Shown: positions 25,189-33,758 of the stretch, in pieces
How positions within the stretch are numbered: the stretch's first letter is position 1
Layout of the letters: every line of letters starts with the position of its first letter
NCBI GenBank assembly: GCA_029265405.1
Contig: JAJUJI010000013.1
Span: 34,312 to 98,311 of the forward strand
Length of the DNA: 64,000 nt
Direction: 5' to 3'
Source of the DNA: Clostridiales bacterium
Lineage (GTDB): Bacteria > Bacillota > Clostridia > Oscillospirales > Oscillospiraceae
Notes under the pieces: generated by a model
Seen by the model: only the letters and a program-made list of their open reading frames with translations
Told to the model about the DNA's origin: nothing
Databases searched by the model: none
Made by a program: the position numbers and the translations under genes

Positions 25189-25274
25189 ATGCAGGATTAA
25201 TTCAGAACACCTTCACATTAAACGGATAAATTGTTAAATGAAAGGCCGCAAAAGTTAACATAAATTTTACAATA

Positions 25275-25301
25275 ATGCCATATAATGGCAAGTAATGGCA
25301 T
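25275..25301. promoter_or_regulatory. Nested TGCCAT/ATGGCA inverted repeats, candidate operator
   Basis: TGCCATATAATGGCA (25276-25290) is palindromic with a 3-base centre, and a second ATGGCAT at 25295-25301 forms a wider inverted pair with ATGCCAT at 25275-25281. Three half-sites on about one helical turn suggest regulator binding. The controlled gene is not evident. Confidence 0.35.
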
Positions 25302-25585
25302 AACATGTAAACAAAAGGCTCCGATTAGGGAGGACGACAGGTTTACGTAATAAATAAAAAGAAGCAAAATACACTCGGTTATGCACATTATCAACAGAGT
25401 TGTCAACAAAGCCCTTTTCAAGCCTTATCGCCGCAATCTGAGTCGCTGCGGGGGCCAATGTTGACAAAGGCCTGGGCCTCGTAGGTAAAAAGGATATAAA
25501 ATGGTTTACATAAGCATAAGAAACGGGGCGCGGAGAAAAGAAGGATGAAGCTTGTCAGTGCATGCCTGCATCGTAAAAACGGGCC

Positions 25586-26602
25586 TCAACGGCAGGCGGC
25601 TTCGGGAGAAAGAGTAGCGCAGGCGTTGAGCGCGGCGTCCGCAGTATTGCCGGCAAGATATTCATAGTAGCCCTGGCTGCCTATCATCGCGGCGTTGTCT
25701 CCGCAAAGCTCAAGCGGAGCGGGATAGAATGCGATGCCCGCGCGTTCGGTTTCGCTTTTGAGGTTGGAGCGGATCATGGAATTGGCGGCGACTCCGCCGG
25801 CGACGGCAAGCTTGCCATAGCCGGAGCGGACGGCTGCCTCCATAGCTCTGAAAACCAGCGCGTCGCTCACTGCGGCGCACAGGGAGGCGGCAAGGGAAGG
25901 CAGATCCAGCTTGTCGCCTCTTTGAGCGGCGCTATGCGCCAAATTGACCACCGCGGTTTTCAAACCGGAAAAAGACATGTCGAAGGCGTTGCCCTCGACC
26001 TTGGAACGGGGCAGCTTGTATTTGAAAGGGTCTCCATCCCTGGCCAGAGCGTCCAGGGCTGCGCCGCCCGGGTAGCCAAGCCCCAGGACGCGCGCCGCCT
26101 TGTCGAAGCATTCTCCGGCCGCGTCGTCGCGGGTGGAGCCAATGACGCGGTAGTCAGTATAGCCGCGGACATCCAGTATAAGGGTGCTGCCGCCGGAAGC
26201 CACCAGGCTGACGAAGGGCGGCTCAAGCTGCGGATAAGCAAGGTAGCTTGCCGCCACATGGCCGCGGATATGGTGTACCGGTATAAGGGGAACCCCCAGA
26301 GCGAAGGCGGCGGCCTTGGCAAAGCTGACTCCCACCAGCAGCGCTCCTATAAGGCCCGGAGCGCATGTGACGGCAACGGCGTCTATGTCGCTTTTGGAAA
26401 TGCCGGCGCTTTCCAGCGCCCTGTCCGCCAGCGGCGTGACGGCCTGTATATGGCTGCGGGAGGCAAGCTCTGGAACCACTCCGCCGTATGCGGCGTGCAG
26501 CTCCGTCTGGGATGATATTTCGTTGGAGAGTATGCGGCGGCCGTTTTCGGTAACGGCGACCGAGGTTTCGTCGCAGGAGGATTCAATGGACAGTATGAGC
26601 AT
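25586..26602 (-). CDS. tsaD: tRNA N6-adenosine threonylcarbamoyltransferase
   Basis: A 338-residue TsaD/Kae1/Gcp-family protein. It begins with SIESSCDETS, has the metal-binding HHIRGH (usual form HHxEGH, here Arg replaces Glu), then ASGGSTLI, the SFSGLKTA block and AGGVAANSMIR. With TsaB and TsaE it transfers threonylcarbamoyl from TC-AMP to A37 of tRNAs that read ANN codons; it is essential in most bacteria. The start ATG has GAGG upstream, only two bases after the rimI stop. TsaB, often adjacent, is not in this window. Last gene of the spoVB-polA-ywlE-rimI-tsaD unit. Confidence 0.96.
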   Translation of the reverse strand: MLILSIESSCDETSVAVTENGRRILSNEISSQTELHAAYGGVVPELASRSHIQAVTPLADRALESAGISKSDIDAVAVTCAPGLIGALLVGVSFAKAAAFALGVPLIPVHHIRGHVAASYLAYPQLEPPFVSLVASGGSTLILDVRGYTDYRVIGSTRDDAAGECFDKAARVLGLGYPGGAALDALARDGDPFKYKLPRSKVEGNAFDMSFSGLKTAVVNLAHSAAQRGDKLDLPSLAASLCAAVSDALVFRAMEAAVRSGYGKLAVAGGVAANSMIRSNLKSETERAGIAFYPAPLELCGDNAAMIGSQGYYEYLAGNTADAALNACATLSPEAACR

Positions 26603-26604
26603 GT

Positions 26605-27096
26605 TTAAATTTCCTCTATATTATCATTGGCCGGCTCTGATCCGGCCTTTTCCGGCTTCAAAAGCCTGGTCATCAGTATTGCGTCCTCGCGGGGACGCTC
26701 GTAATAGCTTTTGCGCCTTCCCACAGGCTTAAAGCCAAAGACGGAATACAGGGCAAGCGCCGGGGCGTTTCCGGCGCGCACCTCAAGCGTTAAAAAGCTG
26801 AGCCCCAGCTCAAGCGCCATTTCAATAAGAGCTTCCAGAAGGGCCGACGCGACTCCCTTGCGTCTGTATTCCGGAGATACGGCGATATTGTTTATATAGC
26901 CCTCGTCAAGCACATACTGGAAGCCGGCATAGCCCATAAGCCTGCCGTCGGCCTCGTCCTCGGCGGCTATATATCGGCAAAAGGGATTTTCGAGCTCGGA
27001 AACAAAAAACGAGGCGGGCCAGGGGTCGGGAAAGGACAGCCTTTCTATTTCCACGGCCCGGCTGATGTGGCGCGCCTCCATAGGCAAAAGCTTCAT
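26605..27096 (-). CDS. rimI: Ribosomal-protein-alanine N-acetyltransferase-like GNAT protein
   Basis: A 163-residue GNAT enzyme with the acetyl-CoA loop SPEYRRKGVASALLEAL and the late block ALALYSVFGFKPVGRRKSYY that typifies RimI. RimI acetylates the N-terminus of ribosomal protein S18 and perhaps others. It lies next to tsaD, its usual neighbour in bacteria. Its ATGA start overlaps the stop of the phosphatase gene, with GAGG eight bases upstream. About 20 C-terminal residues (from KPEKAGSEP) extend beyond the usual end. Confidence 0.92.
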   Translation of the reverse strand: MKLLPMEARHISRAVEIERLSFPDPWPASFFVSELENPFCRYIAAEDEADGRLMGYAGFQYVLDEGYINNIAVSPEYRRKGVASALLEALIEMALELGLSFLTLEVRAGNAPALALYSVFGFKPVGRRKSYYERPREDAILMTRLLKPEKAGSEPANDNIEEI

Positions 27097-27521
27097 GGCA
27101 GCGACCTCAGAATCTCGGCGGCGGCGCCGTAAATAAGCCCGGCGGTTTCCATATATCGGGCAAGGCTGCCGCCGTAGGGGTCGGGCACCTCTCCGCAGGG
27201 CATTAGCCTGATTATATCCGCATACTCGCCGAAAAGCGCCTTCAGCCTCTCCAAATGGGCGGTCGTCATGCAGTAGACTGCTTCCGCTCCCAAAAGAAGC
27301 GCCGGTGTGACCGGACGGGAAAGATGGCCTGATATGTCGGCTCCGTATTCGGCGGCGGCGGCTACGGCGTTAGGCGAGGCCGGCATGCGCGGCAAGGCCG
27401 ACAGGCCGCAGGAGAGGGCGAAATGCCCGGCGCCCTTTTGTTTGGAAAGCGCGTTGAAGATGCCCTCGGCCATGGGGCTGCGGCAGGTGTTTCCGGAGCA
27501 AACAAAGACTATCTTGCTCAT
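27093..27521 (-). CDS. Low-molecular-weight phosphatase, protein-arginine-phosphatase (YwlE) type
   Basis: A 142-residue LMW phosphatase. The P-loop CSGNTCRS has Thr before the second Cys; in YwlE that Thr gives preference for phospho-arginine over phospho-tyrosine. The general acid is the Asp of VPDPYGG. It may remove McsB-type arginine phosphates in the Clp protein-quality pathway; no McsB is in the window. It overlaps both neighbours by 4 bases (ATGA on each side), between polA and rimI. Confidence 0.88.
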   Translation of the reverse strand: MSKIVFVCSGNTCRSPMAEGIFNALSKQKGAGHFALSCGLSALPRMPASPNAVAAAAEYGADISGHLSRPVTPALLLGAEAVYCMTTAHLERLKALFGEYADIIRLMPCGEVPDPYGGSLARYMETAGLIYGAAAEILRSLP

Positions 27522-30130
27522 TTCGCCTCATACCAGGAGCCGCCCGCGTGCGCCTCAGCCACAAGCGGGACTCTGAGCGCAACCACTCCCTGCATCTCCT
27601 CCTCCATTATGTCTTTGGCCTTTTCCGCCTCTTCCGAGGGGCATTCGGCGATAAGCTCGTCGTGAATTTGCAGCAGCAGCGCCGCCTTCATGCCCTCGGC
27701 CCTGAAACGGGCGCGGACCTTGACCATGGCAAGCTTGATGATGTCGGCGGCGGTGCCCTGGACGGGCATGTTCAGCGCCACGCGCTCGCCAAAGGAGCGT
27801 ATATTGTAGTTTTTCGATTCAAGCTCCGGCAGATAGCGCCTGCGGCCGAAGAGGGTGGAGGCGTAGCCCTTCCTGCGGGCCTCGGCCACGGCCTCTTCCA
27901 TATAGCGCCTTACCCCGCTGTATTTTTCAAGATAGGAGTCTATATAGCGCTTTGCCTCGGCGCGGGTCACGTTTATATCCTGCGCAAGAGAATAGTCTGA
28001 AATGCCGTAGACTATGCCGAAGTTGACGGCCTTTGCCCGGCTCCTTTGAATGGAAGTGACTTCTTCGGGCGGAGTGTTGAAGACCTGCGAGGCCGTGACT
28101 CTGTGTATATCCTCGCCGTCGGCAAAAGCCTTAATCATCGTCTCGTCGCCGGAGAGATGGGCCAGAATGCGAAGCTCGATTTGTGAATAATCCGCGTCGA
28201 TCAGAACCATGCCGGGCCCCGCCACGAACATCCTTCGGAGCTCGCCGCCAAGCTCCGTGCGTACGGGGATGTTTTGAAGGTTCGGCTCGGCGGAGGAAAG
28301 ACGCCCTGTGGCGGTGGCGGTCATATTAAAGCTTGTGCGGATGCGGCCGTCCGAGGCAATCACATCCGCCAGCCCGTCGGCGTATGTGGACTTGAGCTTT
28401 GTCAGCTTGCGGTAATCCATGATTTTTTCTATTATCGGGTGCATGCCGAGCAGCTTCTCAAGCACCTCCACGCTTGTAGAGTAGCCTGTCTTCGTCTTGC
28501 CGTAGGGCGGAAGCCTCAGCTTGTCGAACAGCAGCTCGCCAAGCTGCTTGGTTGAGTTGATATTGAATTCATAGCCCGCAAGGCTATAGATTTCCGCAGT
28601 CAGCCCGTTAATACCCTCGCCCAGGGTCTTCCCGTACCTTGCGAGAGCCGCGCGGTCAACGGCTATGCCTCTAAACTCCATATCGGCCAGCACCTCGCAC
28701 AGAGGCAGCTCAATGCTATTGAAAAGCTCCTCCATGCCCTGTTCCTTGAGCAGCGGGCGCGTATAGGCATGCAGCTCCCGGACGGCCAGCGCATGCGCCT
28801 TCAGCGAGTCCAGGGCGGAAAAGCTGCCGTTAAGCCCGAGAGCGTTCTCACCGTCGAAATCGGCGGCGGGTATTTCGCGCCCGAGCAGGCGCTTTGCGCA
28901 GCGCGCCAGATCGTAGCCGCTCTCGGAGGGATTGAGCAGATATGAGGCCAGCGCCGTATCGTATATAAAGCCGTCAAAAGAAAGGCCCAGCTCAAGCAAG
29001 CGCCGCATGACGGCCTTGGCCTCGTGGCAGACCTTTTTTATTTTGCCGGAGAAGAAATCCTCAATAAACCGCGGCTGAACCTCCGCCAGCGTGAAAGCGC
29101 CGCCGGACGTTATTATCGCGAAAGCGGACAGAGCTTTATCGCAGGCAAAATAGACGGCCTCGGAGCCGGCGCAGGCGGCGATAACGGCCTCGGGAGCCGC
29201 GTCGGCCCATATGAGCGTCCCGCCGTCCCGCGCATCCGTAGGCTCGGCTTTTTCGGCGGGAGGCTTCAGACCGTAGGCCTCTATCATTTTGGCGAACTCA
29301 AGGCGGGTAAAGAGCCTGTACAGCCTGTCGCTGTCAGGAGCCTTGACAAGGTTTGCGGCGGGATCGAGCTCGAGCGGAGCGTCTTTTGCGATTTTGGCCA
29401 GCTTGTAGGAGATGAGGGCCTTCTCGCGCCCGGCCTCCAGCTTTGCCCTGACGGAAGGCTTAATGTCCGGCCCGTTAAGGTTTTCATAAACCCTATCGAG
29501 GCTTCCGTATTTTTGCATAAGCTCCATTGCCGTTTTTTCACCGACTCCCGGTACGCCGGGTATGCAGTCCGAGCTGTCGCCCATCAGGGCTTTCAGATCC
29601 ACCAAACGGGACGGCTCGAAGCCGTATTTTTCCACAAACGCGGCTTCGTCGTATTCGACCGTTTCGGTCTGACCCATTTTTGTGGATACCAGCTTGACGC
29701 GGGTCGTTTTATTGATAAGCTGAAGGCTGTCCCTGTCGCCGGTGACGATAACGCAGTCCCAGCCGGATTGGGAGCATTTTTCGGATATGGCGCCCAGCAG
29801 ATCGTCGGCCTCATAGCCCGGCAGCTCATAGCGGGGTATTTTGAGGGCATCCAGCAGCTCCTTCAACCAGGGCAGCTGGACTGCCAGCTCGTCCGGCATG
29901 CCCTTGCGGGTGGCCTTATAGCCCTGATACATTTCATGGCGGAAGGTGGGAGCCGGAAGATCAAAGGCTACGCAGATGGCGTCGGGCTTGTCTTCGGCCA
30001 TAAGCTTGCGCAATATGGCTAAAAAGCCGTATACCGCGTTGGTATACAGGCCGTCGGAGGCCGAAAGCAGACGTATGCCGTAAAAGGCACGGTTGAATAT
30101 GCTGTTGCCGTCAAGCGCCAATAATTTCAT
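27518..30130 (-). CDS. polA: DNA polymerase I
   Basis: An 870-residue family A polymerase. The N-terminal 5'-3' exonuclease (about 1-290) has GYEADDLLGA and the GVPGVGEKTA helix-hairpin-helix. A middle 3'-5' exonuclease-fold domain (about 300-470) appears inactive, because the DxE metal motif is not seen where expected (YFACDKALS). The polymerase domain has motif A DADYSQIELR, motif B RSRAKAVNFGIVYG and motif C QIHDELIAE. It removes RNA primers and fills gaps. The ATG at 30130 is used, with GGTGA six bases upstream; the nine extra codons in front lack a site. It overlaps the phosphatase gene by 4 bases. Confidence 0.96.
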   Translation of the reverse strand: MKLLALDGNSIFNRAFYGIRLLSASDGLYTNAVYGFLAILRKLMAEDKPDAICVAFDLPAPTFRHEMYQGYKATRKGMPDELAVQLPWLKELLDALKIPRYELPGYEADDLLGAISEKCSQSGWDCVIVTGDRDSLQLINKTTRVKLVSTKMGQTETVEYDEAAFVEKYGFEPSRLVDLKALMGDSSDCIPGVPGVGEKTAMELMQKYGSLDRVYENLNGPDIKPSVRAKLEAGREKALISYKLAKIAKDAPLELDPAANLVKAPDSDRLYRLFTRLEFAKMIEAYGLKPPAEKAEPTDARDGGTLIWADAAPEAVIAACAGSEAVYFACDKALSAFAIITSGGAFTLAEVQPRFIEDFFSGKIKKVCHEAKAVMRRLLELGLSFDGFIYDTALASYLLNPSESGYDLARCAKRLLGREIPAADFDGENALGLNGSFSALDSLKAHALAVRELHAYTRPLLKEQGMEELFNSIELPLCEVLADMEFRGIAVDRAALARYGKTLGEGINGLTAEIYSLAGYEFNINSTKQLGELLFDKLRLPPYGKTKTGYSTSVEVLEKLLGMHPIIEKIMDYRKLTKLKSTYADGLADVIASDGRIRTSFNMTATATGRLSSAEPNLQNIPVRTELGGELRRMFVAGPGMVLIDADYSQIELRILAHLSGDETMIKAFADGEDIHRVTASQVFNTPPEEVTSIQRSRAKAVNFGIVYGISDYSLAQDINVTRAEAKRYIDSYLEKYSGVRRYMEEAVAEARRKGYASTLFGRRRYLPELESKNYNIRSFGERVALNMPVQGTAADIIKLAMVKVRARFRAEGMKAALLLQIHDELIAECPSEEAEKAKDIMEEEMQGVVALRVPLVAEAHAGGSWYEAK

Positions 30131-30168
30131 ACAATCACCAAAGCTAATATAACCCAAAAGCGCGGCCT

Positions 30169-31521
30169 TTACAATGCTTTTATGCTCAGCCTTATATCCA
30201 CGACCTCCGACAGCTTCCGGAAGCTCAAGACGAAATTATAGCATTCGCTGAAAAAAATGATGCCCACATAGGCCTTTACGGCCCACACCGGAACCAGGAA
30301 ATATACGAATATCAGGCAGAGCAGAGCGTCGGTTATATTTACTATCATGGAGTCGAGCTGCATGCCAAGGCCCTTGAGCATTCCGTCCGTGACCATGTCC
30401 ATATACATGACCACGACAAGGGGAGCCATTAGCCTGATAAACCTGCCCGCCTCCACGCTGCCGTATAAGGCCAGCCCCAGCTCTCTGCCAAAAAAATAAA
30501 AAAACAGCGCCGTGCAGGAGGAAAAAATAAGGCAGTAGGACAGTATGCGGCCGGCGATTGAATTCATGCGCGCTTTGTTACCGCGCACCTGCGCTTCTGT
30601 CAGCTCCGGTATGAGCATGTCGGACAGGGCAAGGAAAAAAGCGGAAGGGAAGGAAAGCACTGGAAAGGCCATGCCTTGCAGGACTCCGTAGGTGGATAGG
30701 GCCTTGTCTGAGGAAGCGCCTGAGCGCCTGAGAGCGGTGGGTATCATCAAATGCTGCAGAGAAGATAGAGTGGTGCGTGCGTAGGAGCTGAGCGCCAGAG
30801 GCAGGGACAGGCGCAGCAGCCTGCGGGTCAATTTTTCGGGCTTGCAGCCGAAGAAGCCCGAGTTTGCCCCTTTCGCTTTCATATGCCTGCGGTTGTCGTA
30901 CAGAAAGAGAGGGAGAGCCAGAGAAAAGGCGGCGGCGTCGGCAATTGAGCCGGCAAGGGCTATAGCCGAGCAGGAAGCCGCCAGCCCGTCCCCCTCGGCC
31001 AGAGGCAGCAGGAGCAGGACCGCCGCTATCATTGAGGCCTGCTCGAAAAGCTGGATGAGAGCGCCCTTCCATGGGCGCTGCACAGCGGTGAAATAGCCGC
31101 CGGCGACGGAGGTGAGGGCCAAAAAAGGCATGCCGAAGGACAAAAGGCGCAGCGCCCCGCCTATCCGCTCGTCGCCAGCCATAGCCGCAAAGCTGTCGGC
31201 CCAGGCAAACAAAATAGCGAAGGACAACAGGCTGAAAAAACAGGCGTAAAGCGCGCAGCGCCGCATGACCGGGGCTACAAGTCCGCTGCGCCCCGCCCCC
31301 AGCTCCTCCGATACCAGCCGTGTGGCGCAATACCGTATTCCAGAGGTCGCCAGGGTAACGGCTAAGGATTGTACAGATAGGATGAGCATGAACAGGCCGA
31401 CGCCCTCCGCGCCGATCCTGATTGTTATGTAGGACTGCATATACAGTCCGCCTGTACGCAATATGAGCGAGGCGGCCGTCATAAGCAGCGTATTGTATAA
31501 AAGGGGCGGTATTTTTTTCAA
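30169..31521 (-). CDS. SpoVB/MurJ-type polysaccharide or lipid flippase (MOP superfamily)
   Basis: A 450-residue protein with about 12-14 membrane helices. It has the N-terminal ILRTGGLYMQSYITIRIGAE block and the FPSAFFLALSDMLIPELTEA region seen in stage V sporulation protein B and related lipid II-type flippases. It may flip wall precursors, either in spore cortex formation or in general. It starts with TTG at 31521, with CGGAG eight bases upstream. It is first in the polA operon, 38 bases before polA. Presence of a SpoVB-like protein does not by itself prove sporulation. Confidence 0.84.
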   Translation of the reverse strand: MKKIPPLLYNTLLMTAASLILRTGGLYMQSYITIRIGAEGVGLFMLILSVQSLAVTLATSGIRYCATRLVSEELGAGRSGLVAPVMRRCALYACFFSLLSFAILFAWADSFAAMAGDERIGGALRLLSFGMPFLALTSVAGGYFTAVQRPWKGALIQLFEQASMIAAVLLLLPLAEGDGLAASCSAIALAGSIADAAAFSLALPLFLYDNRRHMKAKGANSGFFGCKPEKLTRRLLRLSLPLALSSYARTTLSSLQHLMIPTALRRSGASSDKALSTYGVLQGMAFPVLSFPSAFFLALSDMLIPELTEAQVRGNKARMNSIAGRILSYCLIFSSCTALFFYFFGRELGLALYGSVEAGRFIRLMAPLVVVMYMDMVTDGMLKGLGMQLDSMIVNITDALLCLIFVYFLVPVWAVKAYVGIIFFSECYNFVLSFRKLSEVVDIRLSIKAL

Positions 31522-31694
31522 GCGGCTGCTCCGTACAATTTTTATAGTCAGTTATTTATATGCTTAAGCCCGTACCCCCTATTACCGGACAAGGCTGGAG
31601 CCGATTACGGTAAACTAACCATACGCAGCCGTATATATGATTAATGTTAGCAGCAAAATGCTCAAAAATATTTGGCCGACTTATTAGTTTTTGC

Positions 31695-31722
31695 TTGTAA
31701 TTTCGTAAAAATGTGATATACT
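31695..31722 (+). promoter_or_regulatory. Promoter of the LplB/LplC permease pair
   Basis: TTGTAA (31695-31700) and TATACT (31717-31722) are 16 bases apart, 80 bases before the first permease start. Confidence 0.55.
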
Positions 31723-31802
31723 TGACTCCATAAAAGCTCGGTTTATGTGAAAGTGCATAATATGGCAAGCCTTGAGAAACGGTAGGTAAAGGAGAAGACT
31801 GT

Positions 31803-32714
31803 ATGAACAAAAAAACCATCAAAACAGACTGGATACGCAACAGATCGGTCTATTTTCTGGCGATTCCAATATTGATTTACTTCATAATCTGGAACTACAT
31901 ACCTATGGTCGGCATTATGCTCGGCTTCGAAGATTATTCCGCGCGCGGCGGCTTCCTGTTCAGCGAGTGGATAGGCCTTCAGAACTTTGTGGACTTTTTC
32001 AAGAGCTACTACCTTGGCCGCCTGCTGTGGAATACCTTTTTCCTGAACATATTGTCCATCTGCGTCAACTTCCCGGCGCCGATCATCCTGGCGCTGCTTC
32101 TCAACGAGGTGGAAAACCAGTACTTTAAAAAGGTCATACAGACTATCAGCTATATGCCCTTCTTTGTTTCAATGGTTGTTATCTGCGGCATAATTACGGA
32201 CTTCTTCTCCTACAACGGCGCGTTGACCATGCTTCTCGTCAAGCTTGGACTTGCCGAAAACAAGGATCTGATGAACGTCAAGGAGTATTTCAGACCCATA
32301 TACATATTCAGCGGCACCTGGCAGAACGTGGGCTACGGCTCAATCATATATCTGGCCGCGCTTTCCGGCGTCGATCAGGAGCTGTATGAAGCGGCGAAGA
32401 TAGACGGCGCGGGAAGATGGAAGCAGACCATACATATTACGATTCCGAGCATATCGCCAACGATCATTATCATGCTGATCCTTACGATAAGCAGCCTGAT
32501 GAACTCGGCAATCGAGAAGATTATCCTTCTTTACAGGCCCCTAACCTACGAAGTGGCGGACGTTATCGGTTCCTTTGTTTACAGGCGAGGCCTCATAGAC
32601 GGCGACTTTGACTACGGCACCTCGGTGGGACTGTTCAACTCCTTTATAAGCCTGCTGCTGCTCTTCCTCGCCAACAGCATAAGCCGCAAGTATTCAGAAA
32701 CGAGCCTGTTCTGA
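31803..32714 (+). CDS. Sugar ABC transporter permease, LplB type
   Basis: A 303-residue permease with six membrane segments. The EAA loop is ELYEAAKIDGAGRWKQTI, and the N-terminal YIPMVGIMLGFEDYSARGG segment typifies the LplB/YtcP oligosaccharide family (CUT1). The start ATG has AAAGGAGAA upstream. It pairs with the next gene 18 bases downstream. No binding protein or ATPase is adjacent. A candidate binding protein of this type runs off the right end of the window, but it lies about 29 kb away on the other strand, so any link is only speculation. Confidence 0.9.
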   Translation: MNKKTIKTDWIRNRSVYFLAIPILIYFIIWNYIPMVGIMLGFEDYSARGGFLFSEWIGLQNFVDFFKSYYLGRLLWNTFFLNILSICVNFPAPIILALLLNEVENQYFKKVIQTISYMPFFVSMVVICGIITDFFSYNGALTMLLVKLGLAENKDLMNVKEYFRPIYIFSGTWQNVGYGSIIYLAALSGVDQELYEAAKIDGAGRWKQTIHITIPSISPTIIIMLILTISSLMNSAIEKIILLYRPLTYEVADVIGSFVYRRGLIDGDFDYGTSVGLFNSFISLLLLFLANSISRKYSETSLF

Positions 32715-32732
32715 TTAAGGAGGATCAAGATA

Positions 32733-33635
32733 ATGAAAATCAAGGAATCACCTTCACGAATAGTCTTTAAAATAATCAATACCTTACTTCTTCTGCTTCT
32801 GGCCTTTGCCTGCCTTTCCCCTCTGCTCCACGTGTTCTTCGCTTCCTTCAGCGATCCCACGCTGCTGACGCAATATCAGGGCGGAATGATACTTTGGCCA
32901 TTGTCCGACAGTACGCATCCGCTGACCTTTAAGGGTTATTCCTTCGTTTTAGGAAACAGCAGCCTTATCAGAGGCTACGCCAACACCTTCTTTTATGTCG
33001 GCGCTGGCACTCTGCTGAGCGTCCTGCTCTGCTCCCTGGGCGGCTACTGCGTATCTCGCAGGGGGACGCTGTGGATGAAGTACCTCATTATTATAATGAC
33101 CTTCACGATGTTTTTCGGCGGCGGAATGATACCGCTGTACATGGTCAACAAGTTCCTCGGAATAGTCAACACAAGATGGGTCATTGTCATAATGGGCGTC
33201 ATCAGCGTGTTCAACGTCATAATAGTCAGAACAGCCTTCCAGGCTATACCGGCCAGCCTCGAGGAATCGGCCCAGCTTGACGGGGCCGGGCACCTGACCA
33301 TATTGTTCAGGATAACGCTGCCTCTGGCCAAAGCAACGATAGCAGTTATCGCTCTGTTCTACGCCGTCGGCAAATGGAACGAGTACCTGACTGCCGCAAT
33401 CTACCTTACCGACAGGAAGCTGTATCCGCTGCAAATAATACTCCGCGAAATACTTATCATGTCCTCCGGCACCTCGGAATTCGACCTTGGGGCCGAGGCG
33501 GGCAGCTACAACCTTTACAAGAGGCTGCTTCAGTATTCGACCATCATTTTCGCTACGCTTCCCATACTCTGCGTATACCCCTTCGTCCAGAAGTACTTTG
33601 TTAAGGGCGTCATGATAGGCTCTATTAAGGGCTGA
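32733..33635 (+). CDS. Sugar ABC transporter permease, LplC/YtcP type
   Basis: A 300-residue permease with six membrane segments, the EAA loop SLEESAQLDGAGHLTILF and a C-terminal FVQKYFVKGVMIGSIKG, which is nearly invariant in LplC/YtcP-type proteins. The start ATG has TAAGGAGG upstream. It forms the permease heterodimer with the preceding gene, probably for an oligosaccharide. LplB and LplC in Bacillus lie with LplD, an alpha-galacturonidase; an LplD-like GH4 is encoded in this window at 53.4 kb, which fits uptake of pectin fragments. Confidence 0.9.
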   Translation: MKIKESPSRIVFKIINTLLLLLLAFACLSPLLHVFFASFSDPTLLTQYQGGMILWPLSDSTHPLTFKGYSFVLGNSSLIRGYANTFFYVGAGTLLSVLLCSLGGYCVSRRGTLWMKYLIIIMTFTMFFGGGMIPLYMVNKFLGIVNTRWVIVIMGVISVFNVIIVRTAFQAIPASLEESAQLDGAGHLTILFRITLPLAKATIAVIALFYAVGKWNEYLTAAIYLTDRKLYPLQIILREILIMSSGTSEFDLGAEAGSYNLYKRLLQYSTIIFATLPILCVYPFVQKYFVKGVMIGSIKG

Positions 33636-33655
33636 GCAATAATAAAAATAAAAAA

Positions 33656-33700
33656 CGGCCGCCGCAAGCGACAAGTTCTGCGGCGGCCGCTTGCATTTTT
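33656..33700 (+). terminator. Terminator of the permease pair
   Basis: CGGCCGCCGCA (33656-33666) pairs with TGCGGCGGCCG (33679-33689), followed by CTTGCATTTTT. Its tail overlaps the next promoter. Confidence 0.85.
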
Positions 33701-33718
33701 GCACGTCAGCCTTATAAT
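33691..33718 (+). promoter_or_regulatory. Promoter of the ApbE gene
   Basis: TTGCAT (33691-33696) and TATAAT (33713-33718) are 16 bases apart. The -35 lies inside the T-tract of the preceding terminator, and the gene starts 41 bases after the -10. Confidence 0.65.
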
Positions 33719-33758
33719 GCTTTATGACGCTTTAAAATGTGGCGACAAAGGATGCGAT

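Larger units (their letters stand above)
24834..25585. other. AT-rich spacer with a long hairpin and two palindromes, no supported gene
   Basis: It holds the hairpin at 25036-25089, a 19-bp palindrome at 25170-25188 and nested TGCCAT/ATGGCA sites at 25275-25301 (all listed separately). A 26-codon ATG frame overlies the hairpin (25039 to about 25119) without a ribosome site. No RNA gene or protein family was recognised. Confidence 0.5.

Noticed and set aside
25388..25396. DnaA-box-like TTATCAACA and a replication origin
   Set aside because: A single imperfect box without dnaA, dnaN or a box cluster does not support an origin.
25218..25421. 67-codon hydrophobic minus-strand frame
   Set aside because: Very AT-rich, overlaps palindromes, and has no ribosome site; hydrophobicity follows from T-rich codons.
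29024..30022. 332-codon plus-strand frame opposite polA
   Set aside because: Antisense shadow; the polA motifs on the other strand are decisive.
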